From positions 20,561-84,560 of the forward strand of contig NZ_AQXL01000126.1 of NCBI RefSeq assembly GCF_000376225.1: DNA of 64,000 bases, given 5' to 3'. The notes under the pieces were generated by a model. The model was given only the letters and a program-made list of their open reading frames with translations, was not told where the DNA came from and searched no databases. The position numbers were made by a program, and so were the translations under genes. Source of the DNA: Effusibacillus pohliae DSM 22757 (GTDB lineage: Bacteria; Bacillota; Bacilli; Tumebacillales; Effusibacillaceae). Below are positions 37,384 to 45,162 of this stretch, in pieces; positions within the stretch are counted from its first letter, which is position 1; every line of letters begins with the position of its first letter.

Positions 37384-37779
37384 ATGGAAAAAAAGGAACA
37401 ACCGGTGTTCGGAATTATGTATCATGCAGGCGATTCCGATGCGGAGGGTGAACATTCACATGACATGTACCTGATCACTTGGGACGGACGCCCGTTGCAC
37501 GTGCACAATTTTGCGGGAGTCACTTCATTTGACGTAGGGCATCGGCACCGGTACGCGGGAACCACCCAACCAGCGCCGAGCGGTGTCCCGCATACGCACG
37601 GTTATTACACAATCACATCATTTGACGACGGGCACATGCATGTGATCCGGGGGGTGACCGGTCCGGCGATTCCCGCACCGGGCGGCGGCCATTACCATTT
37701 GTTTGAAGGCGTCACCACGGTGAGCGGCCGCATTCCCCATACCCATTATTACAGCGGCCGGACCACCGCTTCGCTTTGA
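37384..37779 (+). CDS. ymaF: His-rich YmaF-family protein
   Basis: A 131-residue protein with repeated His-x-His motifs: EHSHDMY, LHVHNF, GHRHRYAG, PHTHGYY, GHMHVI, GHYHLFEG, PHTHYYSG. This is the YmaF pattern of Bacillus, in which pairs of His alternate in a beta-rich scaffold; metal binding is suspected but not proven. ATG at 37384 is ten bases after GAGGGGGA; the frame from 37360 is an alternative. No signal peptide. It sits alone between two terminators. Confidence 0.8.
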   Translation: MEKKEQPVFGIMYHAGDSDAEGEHSHDMYLITWDGRPLHVHNFAGVTSFDVGHRHRYAGTTQPAPSGVPHTHGYYTITSFDDGHMHVIRGVTGPAIPAPGGGHYHLFEGVTTVSGRIPHTHYYSGRTTASL

Positions 37780-37792
37780 CCGTTCTCAACTC

Positions 37793-37824
37793 ATCCCCTC
37801 TGATCGAAACAGAGGGGATTTTTT
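37793..37824. terminator. Bidirectional terminator between ymaF and thrC
   Basis: ATCCCCTCTG-ATCGAAA-CAGAGGGGAT with TTTTTTG on the plus side; convergent genes use it. Confidence 0.8.
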
Positions 37825-37870
37825 GTAGAAAAAATTGCATCCGGCAGCGCGGATGCTCCAATCCCAATCA

Positions 37871-39124
37871 TCAGTTTTTCCCACCGCCCTGGCTCTGCGA
37901 CGGGGCCGTTCTGTTTTGGAGATCCAGAAAATCCTTGTAGCTCCGAATCAGCGGCACTGATCGCGAGGGAGTGAAGGGAATGTATTTGAGCGCATGGGAA
38001 GTGTTGAACAATACGACACGGTCGGATGGAGAGAGAAATCCGGTTTCCCGTAGCCGCAGCAGCCCTGCAAGAGTGGCTGCCCCCTCCGGGGAGGAGGAGA
38101 TGCCGTGAGCGCCGAGCGTTTTTTGCGCGGATGCGATTTCCTCCGCTGTTACGGCAAGCGCCGTGCCGTTCGTTTCGCGTAGGATCGACACGATCAGATT
38201 GCCGTCTGGCGGATGGGAAACGCGCATCCCCGTAGGGTTGGACGTGATGGGACCGGTGGGCGGCTGCACGAAAGCACGATGCAGGCCGATTGCCTCGACG
38301 ATCGGCTGGCAGCCCGCTTCCTGCACGCTCACGAGCCGCGGCAGGTCGCCTTGCACGAACCCCATTTGCCGCATTTCTTGAAACGCTTTCCATAACCCGA
38401 TGATGCCTGAGCCGCCGCCTGTCGGGTAGACGATTACGTCAGGCAGGCGCCAATCGAGTTGTTCGGCGATCTCCCATCCCATCGTTTTCTTGCCTTCCAC
38501 CCGGCCGGGCTCTTTTAACGTACCGACGTTAAACCAGCCTTGTTCCGCTTTGCCTTCCGCGATGATTTGCGCCGCGTCATGAATCAGTCCTTCCACCAGA
38601 CAGGTATGTGCACCGTAGTGAATGCATTCCTCCACAATCATGCCCGGACAGTCTTGCGGAATCAGTACGTACGCTTCGATTCCCGCACGGGCTGCATAAG
38701 CGGCGAGAGCAGCCGCTGCATTTCCGTTTGAGGGGACGGCCGCTTTGCAAATGCCCCGTTCCTGCAACAGCGAAACGGCGGCGGAAAATCCGCGGGACTT
38801 GAAGCTGCCCGTCGGATTTTGTTCTTCCCGTTTGACCCGCAAGTCTGCAATCGACAGTTGCTGCTCCAGGCGGTTCAGGCGAACCAGCGGAGTGCAGCCT
38901 TCCCCCAACGAAACGATCGACTGCAGGTTCCTGACGGGCAACACCTCATGATACCGCCACATCGAGCTCGAACGGGTGGCGAGCGACTCTTTTGTCAATG
39001 TCCGGCCGGCTTGTTCCAGGTCATATTCGACCAGCAGGGCACCGCCGCATTCACATTGTCCCTGCAGGCTGTCGATCGGTTGTTTGCGGGAACAACGGGA
39101 GCAAGTTAACCAACAATCCTTCAC
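37871..39124 (-). CDS. thrC: Threonine synthase-like PLP enzyme
   Basis: Pyridoxal-phosphate enzyme converting O-phosphohomoserine to threonine. The 417-residue protein has an N-terminal Zn-ribbon-like segment CSRCSRKQ...GQCECGG, the PLP lysine in NPTGSFKSRG, SNGNAAAALAAYAARAG, and the phosphate loop PTGGGSGIIG. GTG at 39124 follows AAGGAGG by seven bases; the frame continues upstream without a site. No homoserine pathway genes are nearby. Other threonine-synthase-like PLP enzymes cannot be excluded. Confidence 0.87.
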   Translation of the reverse strand: MKDCWLTCSRCSRKQPIDSLQGQCECGGALLVEYDLEQAGRTLTKESLATRSSSMWRYHEVLPVRNLQSIVSLGEGCTPLVRLNRLEQQLSIADLRVKREEQNPTGSFKSRGFSAAVSLLQERGICKAAVPSNGNAAAALAAYAARAGIEAYVLIPQDCPGMIVEECIHYGAHTCLVEGLIHDAAQIIAEGKAEQGWFNVGTLKEPGRVEGKKTMGWEIAEQLDWRLPDVIVYPTGGGSGIIGLWKAFQEMRQMGFVQGDLPRLVSVQEAGCQPIVEAIGLHRAFVQPPTGPITSNPTGMRVSHPPDGNLIVSILRETNGTALAVTAEEIASAQKTLGAHGISSSPEGAATLAGLLRLRETGFLSPSDRVVLFNTSHALKYIPFTPSRSVPLIRSYKDFLDLQNRTAPSQSQGGGKN

Positions 39125-39373
39125 TGATGAACCTCCTTGCAGCAGAATCAACAGGCAGTCGCGGTGCATTCTTCTCCAGAATATACAACCATTCCGAAAA
39201 TGAAACGGCTGCCGTCCAGCTCCTTTTGGCAAACCGGGCGGTATGCTTGCCGGCACAAGCCCGATTTTTTGGCAGAGAAAGGCGGAACGACAGAAACTGT
39301 CATACTGTAAAATGACTGCCGCGAACCGTTTGCAACATCATCAAACGGGGGAAGGGGAGCGTGAGCTGAAGCG

Positions 39374-39778
39374 ATGCAACGGCTGATGTGCAAAGCGAAA
39401 ATCCACCGGGCGACTGTCACCGAGGCTGAACTGCATTATGTGGGAAGCATCACGATCGATTCGCTTTTAATGCAGGCGGCGGACATCCGTCCCTACGAAA
39501 TCGTGCAAATCACCAGTCTGCAAAACGCCACCCGCTGGAAAACGTACGCGCTGCCGGCGCCGGCCGGGTCGGGGAAAATCTGCCTGAACGGTCCGCCCGC
39601 CCATCTGTTTCAACCGGGCGATTTGGTGATCATCCTGAGCATGGGGGTCTTTGACGAGGCAGAGCTGGCCGCTTTGAAGCCGAAGGTAGTGTTTGTCGAC
39701 TCGCAGAATGCGATCGTCCGCGTGGAAGAACATACGACCGGTTTGCCGGAAGACGAAACTACGGGATCCTGCGGCTGA
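39374..39778 (+). CDS. panD: Aspartate 1-decarboxylase PanD
   Basis: Makes beta-alanine for pantothenate/CoA. Self-processing pyruvoyl enzyme: the cleavage site G24-S25 is in YVGSITID, preceded by KIHRATVTEAELHY, and the body continues ALPAPAGSGKICLNGPPAHLFQPGDLVIIL. At 134 residues it matches the family. ATG at 39374 gives the usual N-terminus; ATG at 39386 is possible. The stop lies inside the terminator stem. No panB or panC is nearby. Confidence 0.94.
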   Translation: MQRLMCKAKIHRATVTEAELHYVGSITIDSLLMQAADIRPYEIVQITSLQNATRWKTYALPAPAGSGKICLNGPPAHLFQPGDLVIILSMGVFDEAELAALKPKVVFVDSQNAIVRVEEHTTGLPEDETTGSCG

Positions 39779-39796
39779 GGATCCCGTAATTTTTTC
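39761..39796 (+). terminator. Terminator of panD
   Basis: ACGGGATCC and GGATCCCGT arms, loop TGCGGCTGA (containing the panD stop), followed by AATTTTTT. Confidence 0.8.
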
Positions 39797-39840
39797 ACGC
39801 GGTCACGGGCGGCGGTTGATGCGGAAAGGGGCTGGCAACG

Positions 39841-40923
39841 TCAACGTCGGGTGGCAAGATAATGGGCAAATTCGGCGAACGCCCGGTATGATTTTTGCTG
39901 CATGGCGGGTGTCAGCAGCGAGCGCGCCGGTTTTGTGTTCAACTCGATCATCCACACCTTGCCGTTCACGTCAACCCCCATGTCAAATCCCAAAATCGCC
40001 AATGTCGGCAGCCGTTTGGACCATACACCGGCGATGCGGAGCACGGCCGTTTCCAGCCGGTGGAGCGGGATCGTTTTGCCGTGCCGGCTAGCCCATTCAG
40101 TCAACCAGTCGAGGCTGGTTTTGCGGCCGCCCGCCACCAGATTGGTCACCACGCCGCCGACGGCAGCGATCTTCGGGACGATGCCGATAACCATCCATTC
40201 TCCATCGGCTGTCCGCTGGACAACGACGCGGAAGTCCAGCTGTCCGCCGTCGACCTGCATCAGCCGCAACGCTTGCTGCACGATGTGGCGGGAGCGCAGC
40301 CGATGCCGCAACCAGCGGCGCAGCTGCGGTTCGGCCATCGATTTTTTGAAGCACACCCGTGTGCCGTGCAGCCGGTCGATTTCCACGTGATACAGGCCGT
40401 TTTCCATCTTGGCAATGCGCGTGACACCTTGTCCGCCGTAGCCGCCTGCCGGTTTCACATAAACGGTCTGGAATCGGTTCAGCAGATCGAATACATCTTG
40501 CGGATCACGGGCGTGCCGGGTAACGGGCAGGCAGCTTGCGGTTTCCGGGATCCGTTGCAGAATCCGGTGGACGATCCATTTGTTCGGTACATAGGGGTTA
40601 AACAACGGAATCCGCCGGCGTCGGCAAATCCTGCGCAAGCGGATTGTTTTTCCGCGATTGACGAGATGTACAAACACGTTGTCATACACGACATCGGGAA
40701 GCGGCATGGTTTTTCGCACCCACTTTTCATCCGCCTTGCCGATTTGCCGGCCGATCCAGCCTTTGATGTGATCGGCATGAAAATCGTCCGGGTGCACGAG
40801 GATCGGGACCATCCCCATTTTTTCCGTTTCCAGTGCCATCATTCGAAATGAATGCGGCGGCCGCGGCGGGCCGGTTCCTTTCCGGCGGGGAACCAGCGTT
40901 GTGACGATTGCAAAGCGAATCAC
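39841..40923 (-). CDS. YheC/YheD-family ATP-grasp protein (spore coat-associated)
   Basis: A 360-residue ATP-grasp protein of the YheC/D family found in spore formers, associated with endospore coats. ATP-grasp features: VYVKPAGGYGGQGVTRIAK near residue 150, LDFRVVVQRTADGEWMVIGIVPKI, and FDMGVDVNGKVWMIELNTKPAR at the metal-binding end. GTG at 40923 with GGAGG 12 bases upstream. Its role and substrate are not established. It is transcribed away from the 41068 gene. Confidence 0.82.
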   Translation of the reverse strand: MIRFAIVTTLVPRRKGTGPPRPPHSFRMMALETEKMGMVPILVHPDDFHADHIKGWIGRQIGKADEKWVRKTMPLPDVVYDNVFVHLVNRGKTIRLRRICRRRRIPLFNPYVPNKWIVHRILQRIPETASCLPVTRHARDPQDVFDLLNRFQTVYVKPAGGYGGQGVTRIAKMENGLYHVEIDRLHGTRVCFKKSMAEPQLRRWLRHRLRSRHIVQQALRLMQVDGGQLDFRVVVQRTADGEWMVIGIVPKIAAVGGVVTNLVAGGRKTSLDWLTEWASRHGKTIPLHRLETAVLRIAGVWSKRLPTLAILGFDMGVDVNGKVWMIELNTKPARSLLTPAMQQKSYRAFAEFAHYLATRR

Positions 40924-41067
40924 CTGGTTCAGAGTCCTCCCTTTCTATTTTGGCAGTCGTCACACTATATGTCGAACTTGGTGAGATGTTCATCGGTAAG
41001 GATTGTTGCGGCCCCTTTTTTCCTGTAACCTGTTGGTAGCAGGATCGGCGGATTCGAGGTGAACGGG

Positions 41068-41652
41068 TTGCGACTGCAAAAATGCGTTCGTTTGTTGCGC
41101 AAAATCACGGTTGTGTGCACGATCGGCGGTTTGCTGTACGGAGCTTGGCAGTATGTCTCGATTGAGCGGTTCGGCGCTGCGATTCAGCCGAGGAAAGCGG
41201 ATGTGATCATCGTCCTCGGCGCACAGGTTTGGGGGTATGAGCCAAGTCCCTCGCTCAGGGAAAGGTGTGACTGGGCGTACGATTTGTACAAGCAGGGCTA
41301 TGCGCTGAAGATGATATTGTCCGGCGGGCACGGATCGGGGTACGTGTCGGAAGCGGAAGCGATGCGCAGGTATCTGGAGCGGAAAGGCGTGCCGGGTGAT
41401 GCCATGTTGCTTGAGGACCAATCGAACTCCACCCGCACGAACTTGCAGTACTCGCAACGGATCATGCAGCGGGAGGGAATGAAAACGGCGATTCTCGTAA
41501 CCAACCGGTTTCATCAAAAAAGGGCGCAACTGATCGCCAGGCAACTGGGGATGGAGACCAGCGGCTATGCCGCCAAAAGCGAGGCGTTGTTCGAGCCGTA
41601 TTGGGTGCTGCGGGAAGTCGCGGCGATTACAAAAGAAAAGCTGTGGGAATAA
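41068..41652 (+). CDS. YdcF/SanA-like DUF218 protein with N-terminal membrane helix
   Basis: A 194-residue protein with a membrane helix at about residues 12-32 and an extracytoplasmic DUF218 domain: ADVIIVLGAQVWGYEPSPSLRERCDWAYDLYKQG, ILSGGHGSGYVSEAEAMRRYL, LEDQSNSTRTNLQYSQRIM, ILVTNRFHQKRA. The family (YdcF, SanA, ElyC) is linked to envelope functions. TTG at 41068 follows GAGGTGA by eight bases; GTG at 41059 is the alternative. Confidence 0.82.
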   Translation: MRLQKCVRLLRKITVVCTIGGLLYGAWQYVSIERFGAAIQPRKADVIIVLGAQVWGYEPSPSLRERCDWAYDLYKQGYALKMILSGGHGSGYVSEAEAMRRYLERKGVPGDAMLLEDQSNSTRTNLQYSQRIMQREGMKTAILVTNRFHQKRAQLIARQLGMETSGYAAKSEALFEPYWVLREVAAITKEKLWE

Positions 41653-41711
41653 GTATGAATGAACAAAAAATTTTGGAAGATAAGTCAATAAATGATAAAG
41701 GGGAGGAAAAA

Positions 41712-42086
41712 ATGAAACGACTTATCCAAACGAAATGGGTTGCAATATTTCCTAGTTGTTGTTGTAGGTGCCCTGATTGTATCATTCACTGTTTCGGATA
41801 ATCAAAATGATGTCCTTGCAAATGGCAATCAAGTCGCTATGCAAGCTGGTGACAAATTGGGGACCAAAAAAGTTGAATATATAAAAATGCAGTCGAAAAA
41901 TGGGGATTATGAGGAGCACTGCGGGACCTCGAAAACTTGCGTGAACGCCACAATACCTATCGGGCTGATGGTACTTTAGTATCCTCGGTTCTTGTGACAA
42001 ATGGCGGGAAAACCGTTATTTCGCTCGGCCTGGAAAACGGGGTGTTGGAAGGAGCCGCTTGGCAGCTTGACGACAAGACCTTTTGA
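41712..42086 (+). pseudogene. Broken gene for a small membrane-anchored secreted protein (two frameshifts)
   Basis: ATG at 41712 behind GGGGAGGAA starts MKRLIQTKWVAIF; one base is lost or gained in the TTTCCTAGTTG region near 41750, after which LVVVVGALIVSFTVSDNQNDV continues in another frame. A second shift near 41914 moves from DYEEHCGTSK to LRDLENLRERHNTYRADG, and that frame ends ...GAAWQLDDKTF at TGA 42084-42086. Joined, it encodes about 123 residues with one N-terminal helix. Low GC. The 15-codon stretch 41656-41711 before it is noncoding. Confidence 0.7.
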
Positions 42087-42163
42087 TGAGAAAATAGCGC
42101 ATCCAGCGATTTTCATTGGTCATATTGTGCCCCGCCAGGGGCATGGGGGTTTAAGAGAATAAG

Positions 42164-42432
42164 AGTTTGCTAAAGCGTTCCCTTCATGAACAAATAAAAA
42201 ACGAATTGAAAGAAGCGAAGTGGAAAAACGATGGAGTAGAAAATGTAGATGGAAAAACAGCACCGGCTTCCCAATCAAGCGCGAATTCTTTGACCCCGCT
42301 GGCAAAAAGTTTCAGAGAAAATTGAACGTTATGAATCATACGATTCTATAGACGAATCGGAAAGAGATCGATCCGGTTTCTGGGAAATTCAAAAAATGAG
42401 TGTAAGAACGCATGTGCAAATGAAAGTGCAAG
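42164..42432 (+). pseudogene. Degraded ORF remnants in the second AT-rich patch
   Basis: One frame reads SLLKRSLHEQIKNELKEAKW...LTPLAKSFREN and stops at 42325; an overlapping frame continues IERYESYDSIDESERDRSG...EIQKMSVRTHVQMKVQ. A one-base shift near 42318 joins them into about 85 residues of hydrophilic protein. No start codon with a ribosome site is present. Family unknown. Confidence 0.4.
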
Positions 42433-42455
42433 GGAGCGGCAAAGCGCCGCTCCCT
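42431..42455 (+). terminator. Terminator-like hairpin
   Basis: AGGGAGCGGC and GCCGCTCCCT arms with a short loop; only TTC follows, so termination is uncertain. Confidence 0.4.
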
Positions 42456-42578
42456 TCATGTTTAGTGAACCCTATCGCCAGGCAAAACGGTCAGATCCCT
42501 ACAAAGTGGTCGATTTCTCGAAGCATGTCGGGTCCAATTTTTCCTTCCATCCCTTGGCCGGGGTTTTGTTTCGGTTGC

Positions 42579-42625
42579 GGGAGTGCTCCCAAGAATCCCA
42601 CGGCTTCAGCCGTGCTGAGTGTCAA
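42579..42625 (+). mobile_element. IS200/IS605-type right end (solo, no tnpB seen)
   Basis: GGGAGTGCTCCC then AAGAATCCCACGGCTTC and AGCCGTGCTGAGTGTCAA reproduce the right-end hairpin region of IS605/IS1341-type elements, which is also the 3' part of their omega-RNA. The usual final stem is slightly altered (CTG for GGG). The transposase and tnpB are absent and a left end was not identified; the preceding 150 bases carry no recognisable tnpB. The terminal TCAA coincides with the ddl stop codon. Confidence 0.65.
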
Positions 42626-43707
42626 TCCCGGTTTTTCTCCTGATGGCGTTCGATCGCCAGCCGGATCAATTCGTCCAGCAGTTGATCATACGGCAGGCCG
42701 GTCGCTTCCCACAACTTCGGATACATCGAGTAGATCGTGAAGCCGGGAAATGTGTTGATCTCGTTGATCAGAAAACGGCCCGTTTTCCGTTCGAGGAAAA
42801 AGTCGACGCGCGACAAACCGGATGCGTCGATCGCCTGGTATGCCCGGACCGCCATCTGCCGGACTTCCGTCATTTTCTCTTCCGGCAGATCCGCCGGGAT
42901 GATCAGGTCGGACGTTCCGTCCACGTACTTCGCGTTGTAATCGTAAAATTCGGCTTTCGGCACGATTTCGCCGGCGACCGACGCGTGTGGCTCGTCGTTG
43001 CCTAAGACGGCTACCTCGATCTCGCGGCCGTCGACCGCTTCCTCCACCAAAATCTTCCGGTCGTGGCGGGCCGCTTCGTCAATGGCGGCGACCAGGCTGG
43101 CACGGTCGCGCGCCTTCGAAATGCCGACCGACGAACCAAGGTTGGCCGGTTTCACAAAACAGGGGAAGCCGAGCGTCCGCTCAATTTCCCGGAGAATGGG
43201 CTCGCGATCCTGTTCCCATTTTTTGCGCAGGTAGACGAGATACTTGCATTGTGGCAGTCCGGCCTGCGCGAACACCGTTTTCATCATCGCTTTGTCCATG
43301 CCGACGGCCGAAGCGAGCACGCCGGAGCCGACATAGGGGATGTTCAGCAGTTCAAACAGGCCTTGTACGGTGCCGTCTTCGCCGTAAGGACCGTGCAACA
43401 CGGGGATGACCACATCCAACGCTTCACTGATCGGAGCGGGCAGCGTGAGGCTGGGATCCGTTTTCACCGGCAGGCCCGATTGCTCGCATTGTGTGTTGGC
43501 CAGCAGCTTGGGCGGAATGTCCGTGCCAAGCGCCCGATAGGATTCGAGACCGACGTGCCAGATGCCTTGTTTGGTAATGCCGATCGGCAGTATTTCGTAT
43601 TTTTGCGGGTTCAGATTTTCGATGACCGAGCGGGCGGAATGGATGGACACCTCATGTTCCCCAGAGCGGCCGCCGAACACGACGCCGACGCGAATTTTGC
43701 GAGACAA
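42622..43707 (-). CDS. ddl: D-alanine--D-alanine ligase
   Basis: ATP-grasp ligase making D-Ala-D-Ala for peptidoglycan; about 361 residues. Seen: [58 protein letters not shown], and [25 protein letters not shown] at 43707 is eight bases from GAGAGGAG; GTG at 43716 adds three residues but is too close to it. The last codons end ...ERHQEKNRD and its TGA is formed by the end of an IS605-type right end, so the C-terminus may have been altered slightly. Confidence 0.94.
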   Translation of the reverse strand: MSRKIRVGVVFGGRSGEHEVSIHSARSVIENLNPQKYEILPIGITKQGIWHVGLESYRALGTDIPPKLLANTQCEQSGLPVKTDPSLTLPAPISEALDVVIPVLHGPYGEDGTVQGLFELLNIPYVGSGVLASAVGMDKAMMKTVFAQAGLPQCKYLVYLRKKWEQDREPILREIERTLGFPCFVKPANLGSSVGISKARDRASLVAAIDEAARHDRKILVEEAVDGREIEVAVLGNDEPHASVAGEIVPKAEFYDYNAKYVDGTSDLIIPADLPEEKMTEVRQMAVRAYQAIDASGLSRVDFFLERKTGRFLINEINTFPGFTIYSMYPKLWEATGLPYDQLLDELIRLAIERHQEKNRD

Positions 43708-43733
43708 AGAAGTCACTCCTCTCTAGGTGTAAA

Positions 43734-43762
43734 AACAAAAAACCTCATCATGGAGGCTGTTT
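43734..43762 (-). terminator. Terminator between mntR and ddl
   Basis: On the minus strand CCTC-CATGAT-GAGG flanked by CAG/TTTTTTG, directly after the mntR stop. Confidence 0.55.
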
Positions 43763-43764
43763 GT

Positions 43765-44211
43765 CTATTTCGTATCGCCATCTGTTGCCGACAGATCTTT
43801 CATCTTTTGGCGGAATTGTTTGTATTCCTCGAGGCACTCCGGATAGTCTTCGAAAAACAGCACCAGGCTGTTCAAGCTGTCCATCGTGCTGGGACTTACA
43901 TGATGCTCGATGCCTTCCACGTCTTTCTCGATCGTCGCTTCGCTGACATCGAGCATGCGCAGGAACCGTTCCAACATTTTATGCCGTTGCTTCATCAAGC
44001 GGCCCAACTGTTCACCCCGCGGGGTGAGAATGATGCCGCGGTATTTTTCATAGGTTACGTATTGCTGTTCGTCCAGTTTCTGAATCATCTTCGTAACGGA
44101 GGAAGGTTGCACGGCAAGGGATGACGCGATGTCGGACACGCGCGCATACCCTTTTTCTTTCATCAATTCGTAGATTTTTTCCAAGTAGTCTTCCATGCTG
44201 GGTGTGAGCAT
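43765..44211 (-). CDS. mntR: Manganese-responsive transcriptional regulator MntR
   Basis: DtxR-family repressor of manganese uptake. The 148-residue protein closely follows B. subtilis MntR: MLTPSMEDYLEKIYELMKEKGYARVSDIA with metal ligands D8 and E11, DNA-binding VQPSSVTKMIQKLDEQQYVTYEKYRGI, RHKMLERFL (His 77 region) and DVEGIEHHVSPS (E99, E102, H103). ATG at 44211 follows GAGGAAG. No mntH or mntABC is adjacent; targets are elsewhere. Confidence 0.94.
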   Translation of the reverse strand: MLTPSMEDYLEKIYELMKEKGYARVSDIASSLAVQPSSVTKMIQKLDEQQYVTYEKYRGIILTPRGEQLGRLMKQRHKMLERFLRMLDVSEATIEKDVEGIEHHVSPSTMDSLNSLVLFFEDYPECLEEYKQFRQKMKDLSATDGDTK

Positions 44212-44378
44212 TGCGCTTCCTCACTTTCAAATCCTGATCAAACCTTATTGTACTATGGAACTTGATCATCTTGCAAATTGGCCGTTCAAGAAAGTTTTGA
44301 AAAATTTGTTCCATTTAGCAGGTATTACGGAAACGGATAGCGAATTTAAAAGCAGCAGGGGCAAGAAGAGGTGATTCC

Positions 44379-44990
44379 ATGTTGCGCTTGACGAAACGCG
44401 AACAGGTGATTGTCGTCGCTTTATTGCTGCTGATTTTGCTCGTATCCGGCGTTTATATGTACGGACGGCCCGGTATGGCATCGCAGGTTCCGTTGCCCAA
44501 GGCGGCGGAGCAGCCCCAGCCAGCGGCATCTGCCGGCAGCAAACAGGATGCGGCACAGCCGAAACCGGCGGGCGAGGTGATGGTTGATGTCAAGGGGGCG
44601 GTTCATTCGCCAGGCGTCTATACACTGCCCGCCGGAGCGCGCGTGGTTGACGCGATTCAGGCTGCCGGCGGCGCCACTGAGCAGGCCGATTTGCAGTCGG
44701 TCAATCTGGCACAAAAACTGGCTGACGGTGCACCGGTGCTGATTCCCGCCAAGGGGGAACAGGCGTCCGCCGCAAAACCTTCCGTTGTCGCCGAAGGGAA
44801 GCTCAATCTGAACACGGCGACGATTGAGCAATTGGATGCGCTTGACGGAATCGGCTCGACCAGAGCGAAAGCGATCGTCGAATATCGGGAAAAAAACGGC
44901 CCCTTCCAATCGGTCGACGACCTGTTGAAGGTGAAGGGGTTCGGCCCGAAGCTGCTGGATGCGATCAAAGACCGGCTAACCGTTTACTAG
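44379..44990 (+). CDS. comEA: Competence DNA receptor ComEA
   Basis: Membrane-anchored DNA-binding protein for natural transformation, 203 residues. One helix at about 10-28; a SLBB-type domain VMVDVKGAVHSPGVYTLPAGARVVDAIQAAGGAT at 67-125; and the C-terminal helix-hairpin-helix pair LNLNTATIEQLDALDGIGSTRAKAIVEYREKNGPF...LLKVKGFGPK. The linker is Ala/Pro/Gln-rich. AAGAAGAGG-type site before ATG 44379. ComEB is absent between it and comEC. Confidence 0.94.
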   Translation: MLRLTKREQVIVVALLLLILLVSGVYMYGRPGMASQVPLPKAAEQPQPAASAGSKQDAAQPKPAGEVMVDVKGAVHSPGVYTLPAGARVVDAIQAAGGATEQADLQSVNLAQKLADGAPVLIPAKGEQASAAKPSVVAEGKLNLNTATIEQLDALDGIGSTRAKAIVEYREKNGPFQSVDDLLKVKGFGPKLLDAIKDRLTVY

Positions 44991-45162
44991 GCCGGAGACG
45001 CCGTTGATCCGCCGATCGCGTCGGCACAAGACGGGCAACTGCTGCCACCTCTACTCTATTCCAGTCGGCTGTCGATTGCTCCTGCCGGCAGCGGCCATCG
45101 GACAGCGTCCCCCTTTTTTCTCCCATCTCCGCATCACTCCCCCGGAAAGGAAAGATCCTTCC

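Noticed and set aside
42117..42145. Left end of the IS605-type element (GCCCC-GCCA-GGGGC hairpin)
   Set aside because: A hairpin exists but no target-site or guide match to the right end could be shown by eye.
41068..42625. CRISPR array or defence island in the AT-rich patch
   Set aside because: No regularly spaced repeats and no nuclease or toxin motifs; only fragments and an IS end.
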